Below, one piece after another: positions 32,601 through 44,600 of a DNA stretch of 64,000 bases. A program made the translations under genes and the position numbers. Each line of letters starts with the position of its first letter. The stretch's first letter is position 1. The stretch comes from Agapetus fuscipes (lineage: Eukaryota > Arthropoda > Insecta > Trichoptera > Glossosomatidae). Location of the stretch: positions 3,968,001 to 4,032,000 of the forward strand of contig OX637345.1 in NCBI GenBank assembly GCA_951799405.1, given 5' to 3'. A model generated the notes under the pieces. The model had not been told where the DNA came from. It saw nothing but the letters and a program-made list of their open reading frames with translations, and did no database searches.

Positions 32601-35600
32601 CCACTGTGTCGAGGTCCATGGGCTGCTTGATGACATTGTAATAGTCCTTGACCTGCTTCTTGTTGACGGGCTTGAGGAAGGGCCAGGCTTCTGGCATGGC
32701 CTTCAGCTTGGTGGTGAGGAGGTTCTCCAGGATGAACGACAATGCCACCTAAACAAAATACAAAGCACATTGTTACCAATATGTAATTCAAATGTTTGTA
32801 ATCGTGTCACGACATATCGGTAAATGACAACCCGTCCACAGATAGTTCGGCCATTGACAAATCGGTCACACGACACTTCGTCCCCATGACTTTTCGCCCG
32901 ACGACATTTCGATCAACAATAACCTACCCAAAGACAGCTCAGCCAAAGACAAATCGGTCACTCGACACTTCGTCCACACGACTTTTCGGCCAATGACATT
33001 TTGTCATTATTACATACGCCCAAACTTTTTGTACACATGGAAATGCAACTGTGAAGTTCTTTGTTCTCTTTCTTACTAAGGACCATTTTCAAGTCAATGG
33101 TACTTCCCCTTGTTGATGATGGGGGGGTGTTACCTGATCGTTGTCGTCCAGCAGGGGGTTGATGGCCTTCTCCAGCCGCATCAGCTGCTCCTCCTTGTCA
33201 GCCAGGTGCTCCACACAGCGCGCCAGCATCCTCTGTGCAGCGAGAGTCAGCACGCTCTTGCTGCCTGCCAAAGTCAACATGTCATTTAGATCGCGATTTC
33301 AATGTCTAATCTACTGTCCACTTGTTTATATATCGATACCTTAAAGGTAAAACTGAAGGAGTGACTTATTAAGCTAAAATATGTTTTTTTTAATATGTGG
33401 TACTGGTAACAGGTATTTTGTATAAAAAATATTCCGGGAATGATTTTTTTTATGAGGGGAAGGAGGTGTATTGTAACGAAAGGATTTACATAGGGAAAAT
33501 AAAGAACATAAGAAAATTTGAATATGGAATAGAAAAAACAAAAGAGGATCGAACTTGAGACAAAAAGAGGATTGCTTTTAAAAAAAAATAGTAAAAATAA
33601 CCTACCCCATTGGTTAACATGTAATAAAAGCTACCAGCATAGAATGTGTTTTAGTGAGGAAAAATCAAAGCAATATGTTACCGTTGTACAAGGAGGAATT
33701 GTCCACTATCTGGTTGACATCAGCCAGGAACTCCTCCCGGCTCTGGTATCTCTTCTGCCTCAGGTTGTCCCTGATGGTCTGCAGGTCCATCGGCCGGGCT
33801 ATGATGCGGTAGTAATCTTGCACTTGCTGATAAAAAAAAAAAAAAAATAAGTTTATATTTTCAGATTGGTTTGAGTCTTGGCTATATTTACAATGTACAG
33901 CTCTGTCATAAAGCTTTTGTGTTTTATCCATAGATGTCAGAGTGTGTCAAAAATAAACAATAAAACAGCAGGACAGCTTGACCAGGAGGTCCATGCGCCT
34001 CCTTAACATGACAATGTGAAGGGAGAGCTCACCTTGGCGTTGACAGGGAAGAGGAAGGGCTGCACATCAGGCAGGTGGCGCATGTGGTTGAGCACGTCCT
34101 CCAGCAAGCTGGACAGCGTGACCAGTGGGTCTGTGCGCCTCCTCTCTGCAGGGCGCCTCACCAGGTAGTCGCAGGCCTCAGCGCCGCGCCTGCGCCCGCC
34201 GCCCCGGGAGCCCACGGCATCGCGGGGCACACGCAGGACCATGGCGCGCCGCTTGGTGTCTTCAGCGTGCTGCAGCAATCGGGCAATTTATTTAGTTTGT
34301 ATCTGAGACTGCGGATATGAGTTAGGGAAGTTCAGACAGTTACTCATGTGTTGCGGTGTTGTACCTTGAGCAGTTTGCTGGACAGCGTGACCTTGGTGTC
34401 CTCCAGGTTGACCAGGTCCTCATCGTTCTGGTTGAGCTCCTGCTGGATCTCCTCCTCCTGCTCCTCGGTCAAGGCCACATTGAGAGGCCCGGTGGAGCCG
34501 GAGTACAGCGGGCAGGCCTTGTTGGTCCTCATGTGCCCAACCTGACCGCACGCGCCACACTGCAATAATAATACAATGGACTCAGAATATTTGAACATTT
34601 AAAAAAATCGATAACAAAATTATGTTATCTGGCCGGGTTAGTTTCAATTTGACTGCCAGAGGCCCTGGTACGCAACTAAGCTACAAATATAGGGTAAATT
34701 TTTGCCGCGTTATCCCCAAAGGGTTTCGCATGTGGCGAGTGGAACCTATTTATTTTTACAGGTAAGCCAATCACTTCAGTTGAAGTGAGGGTTTCCCAGC
34801 TCCCAAGGGGGCTGGTACTCATTTCTTGTTATAGATTATTGTTTAAGGCTGAGTAAGCCTTGCCGGTGTTTTATTTGGGGTTTGAAATAAACATCGAGAC
34901 GGGAAATCATTTCTGACTACATACCTTTGCAACTTAGAGTTAGAGTTACATACTTAGATTAGATGATGATAATGATGAGTTGGTGATTTCTTTATAGCGC
35001 CGTTTTGTGATGTAGTCACTTCAAGGGCGCTTGTGCGAATGATGCCAGAAATTTGCTTGTCTTCAGTGCATTTCGGAACTTTTCATGGTCCTCTAGCTCT
35101 CTCACAAGATGAGGGAGGCAGTTCCAGGTCAGAGGACCAGCTAAAGAGGACTAGTAACGCTCCAAACACTGTGCTTACTCTTCTGATCGGCTCTTCAATA
35201 CGTAACTCCGCACCAGTTTCTGCCGAGCGTAGTAGTGTGAGGCTTTTTTAAATGGGATATACAGAGTGAATGTAAAAGAAGGAAACGGTGATGAATATGA
35301 ATGAATTGAAAGAGGCATGCAACTCCTCTGAGGTTCTGGCCACCCCTAGTGGAATGGCGACAGAGTTACAGTTATAGTTACATGGTACCTTGAGTTTGAG
35401 GTCTGGCTTGAGCTTGGTCCTCCGTCTCTTGGGCGAGGCGTCCTCCTGCTTGATCTTGTGAGCAGGCAGGAGACCAGAGCCATGGGGAATAGCATCCAAG
35501 TTGCCGCCCAGGCCTCCACTAAAGCTGGACATGCCTCCGCCACTGCCTGCAGGGGAATCAGGACAACATGTGAGGTTAAATTTAAACGGGAGTTACGGTC

Positions 35601-38600
35601 GAAGATGTTGTAACGGTGATATAATATCCAAAAACCTTCAAATTCATTTATAATTTTACATGTTTCTAAAAAAAACAACAATGAGGTCTGCACATAAATT
35701 GACATAGACAAAATTGTCTGTCTTTTGAGATAAAAAAAAAACAGATAGGAGAAATGTTTTGTATCTTTGGAGATATTTCAAATCAAAACCAAGAGATCGG
35801 TTGCTGGATAAGTGTTTAAAAATTGCCGGCACACTAGAGGTTAAAGGAGAACTAAAGATGCATCTTTACGAAAAATCTTATCCGTATGTTATGAGGGCCT
35901 TTGAGGTGTGACACATAAAAAAGGTTTCGTCAATTATGTGCACCTTCCAATAAAATTATCCTCGTATATATGAGTCGTATAAATGTAAACGTTGAACACC
36001 AGTTGGAGATGACGGCGTTTGCACGAAATCATACTTTTTCAATTAAAATTACAAAGGATTAAGTGAGGTTTACATTATATCGCACACAGCAAATGATTTG
36101 TTACACTGCGCAGAATCAAATTCAATCATTATCTCAAAAATCATAAATTTTGGAGATGACGGCGTTTGCAGTTATACGACTCACATGTAGTATTATTAAA
36201 TAAACACAAAGGTTATGTCTCTCCGGAATATTGTAACATAATACAATGGCGGCTGGATAGAAGTACAAATCACAAAGATATTCAAATCATACAGTACAAT
36301 ATCTTTTTTACCTCCTAGAGATGACATCCCAGGGAACAGTGAGGCGGGTGTGGTGGTGTTGCCAGCCAAGCGTTCCCTTTCCTGGTTCCGCTTGATGCGC
36401 CTCAGTTGTTCCTGAAAATACAACCATCATTGACTTAGTCATTTCAAACTAGACGCATTCTTCCACCATTTTGTCTGGTTTGTCTATGTTTTTTTTTTGT
36501 ATGCGGCAACAGTAACTATTGTATCTATATAGATACTGTCGGTATTACTAAAATGACATTTCTGTGGGGATATTACGCGCACGGTTTTTAAGCATTTTGA
36601 TCAATGAATTTGTCAATTTAGAAAAAAAATGCATTATTTTCAAAGCATCATGTATACATAATTATTGATTGTCTTATGCCCGTTTTCACCAAGAATATTT
36701 AAAGATAAAGTGCTGTTTAAAAATATTTAGGTACCAGTTTTGTTTTCACCAGCATTTAAGAACCTCTTAACTCGCTAAGAACTTCTTATATTTGCGAGCC
36801 CGATATTCCGCTCCCTAAACTGTCTCTTACGCTAAAGGACACTTTAGCGGCCTGTCAGTGAGGTTATGTCATGTTTAAACTGCAAATAAGTGGATATGGA
36901 CACCGATATCCTTGTTTTTTTAGAAACTCTTGAGGATATAAAAGTTGCTAGGACTTATCTACGTCCAAAAAGTTTTGAGAAAGGTAAAAAAATGTCGATA
37001 AGAATGACATCGATTTTTGGTGCGGATATCGGCTGTCAAAAATAAAATCATGTAGTTCCTTGCTGGATAAAATTGTAGTAATTTTTATATTTTCGGACAA
37101 CAGAGCTGTACACATATAGTTTTGGTAAAGATGTTGTGGAATAACTATTATCGTCCATGAATTTATTACGTATTTAAAAACATCGATCTTTTACATTGAT
37201 CGATGTTTATAGGTACCTACCATAAATTTGTCAGATCACAGGCCTTATGATATCCTTCAGATGGATTGTTACTTATTGTTTTGTACAGAAACAATTCAGT
37301 GACACACGGGGATAACCATTGGGGATAACTGATTAGAGGCATTACAATTTTATGCCACTGTGCCATCAGCTGATATCTGTGACAGACGTGAGAGGCGTAA
37401 ATGTAGCCCCATGTAGCAGGATTGAACAAGTTTCTCGCGGTCAGCCTCTGAAAAGTTGAACCATGTTTCTTCTTTAATTTGATAATTGATGGTCTATAAT
37501 CTATAATCTAAGTTGCAAAGATATATTCATTTAAAGCTCTCAGATGTATGCCCACAAACCAACAAGTGTAGTTCGCGCTTACAAATGCTGAATGTGTACT
37601 TACAAATAAAATCCAAACCTCAAATGAACATAAGCCCCACAACTTTTGCCGACCTTCCCTGAAACATGGTGACCGCCGTATATTTGAAAATGCCGATTTT
37701 ACATGTCGAATGTGAATTGTCAACAAAAACAAAACCGCATCTGAATGCATCTGCAGACTACAAGCCGGCAACCCGGCAACATTACGCTTTTTTTTTATAG
37801 TGTGTGCATATCAAAATATACTATGTACACACCATTGTAAAGATAAAAATTCAATTAACAAATAATATTTGCAGCGTAAATGGTAGATATTATTATAAAC
37901 ATCAAATATTCATGTGTTGTTTTTATTTGAAATGTGTATATTATTTTATAAACCATAAAATACATTTCGAATTTACAAAAATCGAGTTTTACAACACTAG
38001 TGGTTTGCTAAACAGGCTCCTAGCTAGGTGGCCGATTTTTAGGTGACAGTTTGACTCGTGAAACTCAACGGTGCTAGGTACCCGTTTAAAGAGTCTCTTT
38101 TTTTTTAAAAATTTATTTCTAAAATTTTTATTTAAATTTTTATTCTAAAAAAAAAGAACTGAACACATATTAATAATACTGGTCTGAATTTAGCCTGACA
38201 GTTTGTCAAGCTAAAAAGAATATACCTCTACATAGCTATTAAGCTATAAAAATATATAAGAAAAAGAAGATGCTTTTGTGTTGTCTGTCATTTTATATGT
38301 AAGCTCTCTCTCTGTTGTACCGACCTTAGACCGAGAAGGTTGGGTTGTGGCGTGTGTAAATTTTTACCAATATATAGCGTGTTAAAAACAATGACTTTGA
38401 TTTCTGCGAGTTGTAGTCCCCTCCGGTGTTCCTCCTTTATCCTGATTCCCAATCCCCGTCCGGATTCCTACCAAAGACTGACCTGGATTCTTCTTTTCTC
38501 CCTTTTCATCTCTTCCTTCTGCACATCGTCCAGGGTGGCAAACTGCCTGATGAAGGCTTCGTCCTTGGTGGAGCGGATCTTGGTGTAGGCCTCGATCACC

Positions 38601-41600
38601 GGAGCCTTGCGGACAATCTCCACGCGGGTGTACTCCTTGCCGGCGTTGTTGCGGAAGGTGCGGACGATGCGCAGCACGCGACCTGGATGACAAAAGGTAG
38701 AACTTCACAAAATACAAATAAACTTTGAAACAAACTTGAAAACAAAATGGCTTTGTTTTCAGAATCAGCACAGGATCCGCACCAAGAAAGGTCATTGTAA
38801 CTTTCCACTGCATTATTATTATTAACATTTGGCTTGGGTAACTTTGAATGAAGTTGCGATTTAATTTATTTTTCACAAAATCGGTTACATAATACGGTTC
38901 ACTCTGACAGCTCCGGAAAGCAAATCTCCGGAATCATCAGCCAGCAGTGTAAGCCTAAAACTCCTATCTGTGTTATTTCAGTAATTTCACAAATCGGTAT
39001 TCGCGGGACAATGGTTCAAGAAACACTGATCTCTCACAGAAGCGCCATCCATATATTTTTATGTGGGGCAGAGCTGTTTCTCGCCTATTCGAGAAGCAGC
39101 TGGATACTTCCAGATATATCAAACACTCACATGTACAGTAAGCAACACGCCTAATCAAACAAACCCATACATTTGTAACATTATTATATTATCTATTATT
39201 ATTGGACATTTTTCCTGTGCCTTTTCAGGATCGTCTGTCATCCTAAAGGCGCTGCTGATTGTGGCAAAAGATGTGTCTTTAGGGCCCTTCTGAAATCTGC
39301 CTTTGTCCGTCGTCCGCAGTCCTGCTGGCAGAGAGTTCCAAGCCATGGGCGTAGCAACATGGAAAGCCAGGTCACCAAACATGGTAGTCAGGCTTCTCTG
39401 CCAAAGGTTTGCGCTGACCTCAGTGTCCACCCTCTCTCGTCAACACATTTTTTCTCATATGCATAGATAGGAATTACCTATATCAACACAATGCGACTGT
39501 GGGGTGGAGAACCAGACTGTCTGGCACATAGTGGAGGAGTGCCCCACTAGAAGCCACCCTAAAAACGCAACTAAGCTACACATGTAGTGTAACTTCTTGC
39601 CTGCGTTATCCCCGAAGGTGTCGCATGTGGCGATTCGGGACCTATTTATTTTTACGGGTAAGGGGGCTGGCCTCACACCAACCACTTTCAGTTGAAGAGG
39701 GGGTTTCCCAGATCCCGGGGGGCTGGTTCTCATTTCTCGGTGGGGATCGAACCCTTGCTCTCGGCATAGAATGCAAGCATTCTCACAACTGAGCTATCGA
39801 CCTTATTACGAGTTTGGTTGTCGCTACAAAGCGCCAATTCTCAAGCAAGACCCAGTTGCTGTAAGCCTGGATGGACCTTTTGATGACCGGTCTTTGATAA
39901 AGGTTTATGAATTTTTTAACCCAGCGAAGAGAAAATTTGAAGATATAAATGGTATATCTTTTGTGCTCCGCCGGGATTCGAACCCACAACCTTCCGTTTA
40001 CGAGTCAAGTGTTCACCACTAGACTACAGACCCTTCTCATCTGAAATACCTCCACAAAGCCACACCAGGAGCAGTGAAGTGGAAGAGAGAAAAATGTGTT
40101 ATTCTTATCAGCCATATAGAAAGTAAAATAAGAATCTTAATGATAAACTGACCGTGTGAAGATGTGGCAGGTTGGTCAGCGTTGGGCCTTGGTTTGTCTC
40201 CTTGCCCCAATATCATTCTGCGCAGCTCAGCTCTCTCCGCTTCTTCACGCTCCAGTGATAGCTGGTGGAAAACAACATAAAAGTGATTTAGATTGTGTAT
40301 GAAAATTAACTAACAGAAAAAATGCAGCGCAACTAAGCTACCGGTCACCATAGGTCCATCTAGCCTTACACCAACTGGGTCTTGCTTGAGAATTGGCGCT
40401 ATCTACAGCGACGACCAAGCTCGCAGAGAACTCTTGAGGTGTGATTATTAATATTATTATTATTATGACACATTAATGTTACTTCTCGCCACATTCTCGC
40501 TGAAGGAGGTGGCATGCGGCGAGTTTAACCTATTTATTTTTACAACTCACAACATTTTTTGTTGCTTATTTCAAGTTAAAGTAAAATTTGTCAACTTATT
40601 AATTGATAATGTAAAGATCTGTTTCTGGTCCAGTAAAATAGGTTGGTAAATTTTATTCCTTTTCACGAATATATTTAAAAAAAAATTACCTGTTCGGTGG
40701 TCTTCTTATTGGCAAGCATGTTCTCCAGGTTCTTGCCCATCTCCTCCAGATCTGACTCTTCGCTGACGGAGCTCTCAGCCTCGTCCGTGGACAGGACCTC
40801 CGTGCTGGACAGCACTCGGTTCTGCAGCTCAAATATGCGCTGGCACTCTTCCTTGTACCTGAGGAATTGTTGCACAAGAATACATTATAACCGAAATATC
40901 TTTCTTTCTTTTATTCGTTGAAGATATTGTCCTTCTAGTTGCAGATGATTTAAAGATCTTTAATACCGTAACTAGTCGCAATGACTGTTTAAAAATTCAG
41001 GAATCGCTTAACCATCTGTCAATTTGGTGAAAAATTAATAAGCTGCCTCTGAATATTTCAAAATGTAAATTAACGAGGTTTTACAGACTTGCTAATCATG
41101 TTACCTTCTTATATTCAAATAATTATATTATACTTGATACAGTTTTGGAAATTACTGACCTTTTGAAACTATATAAATTATATTTTATTGAGATTAAGAC
41201 GCTCTGTACTGTCTTTAGCCTGGCTTTAGTTTCACATTTCAAATATTCTGAGTCCATTAATTATGATTTGAATATTTGATTGAAATCAATAAACTATTAC
41301 TTGCCTCTCTTGATGTTCTGCGATGGAGAATCTGTTTCCCCTGGAGAACTTTGTCATGCCCTCTTCTCCGGCTTTGGCCTTCTCGGTGGACAGTGTGCGC
41401 ACCACGTCTATCACCTCCCAGCGAGACAGCTTCTTGATCTGTTGACATTTATTTATTTTATAGACTATAATTAATTTAACTCCATAAATCGAATCCAACG
41501 CTTGGGCAATACCTATCTAAGTGTCGGTCAACATTGCAATAATATTAATATGTACAAGTTGGCACTTAATAAATATTTTATTAAATATTTCATTAATGAT

Positions 41601-44600
41601 ATTTGATGGTTTTTGCAGTTTTAATTCTAAAATGTTTTTGTTTTGTTTCTACCTTCTGTTTATATTATACATACAGGTTTATTTTTTCTTTTCTTTTCTT
41701 GGTTATTCTTTGTTTTTTACTGCAATGTTTCATATATATATATATATATATTTTGTATTTTATTGTTTTTCATATTTCTTTTTTCTTGTATTTTATTGTT
41801 TTTTTTTTTCGCAGTTTTGTATAAACTCAATTAACATGTATTTTTTTTTGTAATAGGCTTATGCCGTAAATAAATAAATAAATAAATAGACTACTGGATT
41901 GACCATTGATATATAATATAAGTTAACCTGAAGCTAGCTTATGGCATTAAAGTGTAGTATGAAACACAACTGTCAGCCATACTTGTCAAACTCGGAGTTT
42001 ACAACATTGTGTGAATCTTATCTTGATTGGGTAAATAAAAAATGTATGGAATATACGACTGCACTCCTAGAGAGTGATGTAGTTTTAATTTTTAATTAAG
42101 TATGCAATATTTTATACTAGCGGCACAGAATACTTTCATGTGGAATCCTATGTTTTCTTGCTTTCTCCGTGGTGTGTTTTGACACTCAATAATTACACAT
42201 ACTATGGGGTCTAACAGTGTTTTTTTTTTTTAATTCACAATTTTATAGACAAAAACAATCAAAATTTGTGCAGAGATAGCATGTAGAAATAAATACTGGG
42301 GCTGATGATGTCCTACTGAATTATGAACTAATAAAAACTTTATTTCACCGCCGTTTGAAGGAGATATTTGATATCAAAAACATGAGTTGTGCAGCTGCAT
42401 GACAGATGAAAATCATTGGCAAACTAGAGGTTAAGAGCTATTGCTCACTACAACTAAGCATACCTCTTCCTCCGGCACCCCAAACTTCCTGAGCAGGCTC
42501 TTAGCGTCATTGAGGGACAGTCTGCGGAGATCAGCGTCGGTGCCCGTCACCGTCCTCTTGGGCTGCGACTCCTGCTCCTCCTTGCTCTGCGTGGGCTTGT
42601 TGGGCACGCGCACGTAGGAGAAGCCCTCGCCGCAGCCCGTGGGGTCCGCGGGGCCCGTCAGCTGCAGCAGGCACTTGCCGCGCATGGCCTGGATGTAGGC
42701 GCGGGTGGTGTTCCATGCTGCCACCTTTATCTGGACCACAAAACAAGCATATTGTGATTAATTTAAATGTATACTACCTGACCCGACGGACATTGTTGTA
42801 ACGAAAGGATTTAAGTAAGTATGTAGGGAGGATAAGGAACATAGGAAAATTTGAATATGGAATGGACAAAATAAAAGAGGACCACACAAATAAGCTGCAC
42901 ATATAGTGTAACTTCTTGCCTGCGTTATCCCCAAAGGAGTCGCATGTGGTGATTCGGGAACTATTTATTTGTACGGGTAAGGGGGTCGGCCTCACACCAA
43001 CCACTTTCAGTTGAAGTGGGGTTTCTCAGCTCCCGGGGGGGCTGGTTCTCATTTATTGTGAAGGCTGAGTACATGTTGCCCGTATTTATTTTGGGTTTGA
43101 AATAGACACCGAAACTGGAAATCATTTCTGACACCCTCGGTGGGGATCGAACCCTTGCTCTCAGCATAGAATGTATGCATTCTACTAACTGAGCTATCGA
43201 TTGGACTTTTTACGAGCTGTTGGTCGTTCCTACAAAGTGACAATTCTCAAGAAAGACCCAGTTGCTGTAAGGCTGGATGGACCTTTGATGACTGGTCTTT
43301 GGTAAAGGTTTATGAATTTTTCAACCCAGCGAAGAGCATATTTGAAAATATGAATGGTATACATTTTATGCACTGCCGGGATTCAAACCCACAACCCGAA
43401 GCGTTATCATTAGACTACAGACCAGTCATAACTTTTAATGTAATATGATAATGATACAAACCTCGTCATCCATCTTAAGTTGCATCTCCTCATCGTCGTC
43501 TTCGTGCTGAGCAAACAGGAACTTCTCCCCGTAGCCGGCGTCCTTCAGCCGCTGCTCAGCCGCCGCCATGCTGAAGTACGCGCAGCACTGCTCTGGGGAG
43601 ACCATGGCTCGGATCTCCTCCTCCGATGGGAGACGGAACTCTGGCTTAATTACCCACCTGGAACAAGCCATTACTTGTTAGGTTTTGAGCACGAGTGGCA
43701 TGGGCAAAATTTACACGATCTTTGATTGTTTGTTTTGTATAGTAAACTGTAATTCTGTGCCTCCTGTGAAAAGTGATACAACTCAAAAATCATCATTTTA
43801 CAGGAGAGCAAAAACAAGATTTAAAAAATTCTAATTCATGAACTAAGTGGGCTAGATTACACATAAGTATCTTATTATGTGTTCTGAGAGATGTCTGGAG
43901 TCCATATTATGAGAGAAACAATCACTTTTTCCCTTTTATGTGGTTTTTTAGTCTATTCCTGGGTCTTTGATTTGCACTTTTTTACACTTTAGGCACTTTT
44001 CTACTCTATGGTCGCTTTTTCCCCATTTCCTGTTTCCCTATTTCCAGTTCCCCCATATACCGGTGGCCATTTGTAATAAAGCGTCATTTTTCCCTTGTGG
44101 TCACATGTCAGTTGAATTCACCTTCGAAAATTTGAGTGAATTGACAATATTCCTGGGCAAAAACATTTAAAAAAGAGTGTTATTTTACCATCTTGTGTCC
44201 CTGTGAACAATTAAAAACTAAAACAGGCGAAATTGTGGTGTTTAAAAGTGTATAAGCGTGGCATACCTACAAAAATATAATGTATTTTTGTGGGTATGCC
44301 ACGCATTTACGAAAAACGTTTTTCGTTATTTTAACGGAGTTTTTACTTTAGATAACATCAAAATCAGTGTTATGAGTTGTGATGTGGATGCATTGAGGTA
44401 TATATACTAGAGACGTAACGTTGCTCGAAACACGTAGCACCCTGTAGTAAGTCAAAAGTCGAACTCGAAAAAAACCCGATTTTGAGGCTCGTCAGTCTCA
44501 CGCAGACTTACACAGCGAACGGACGTGACAGGTGGTAATACATATTGCCATAAATGTCTAAATATTGTGATTGGAGTTTTCAAACACCATTGTTTGTAAA

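Noticed and set aside
41521..41853. Phe/Tyr-rich ORFs of 63-110 codons
   Set aside because: Translation of a T-rich, TA-microsatellite intron; overlapping frames are equally open and have no family features.
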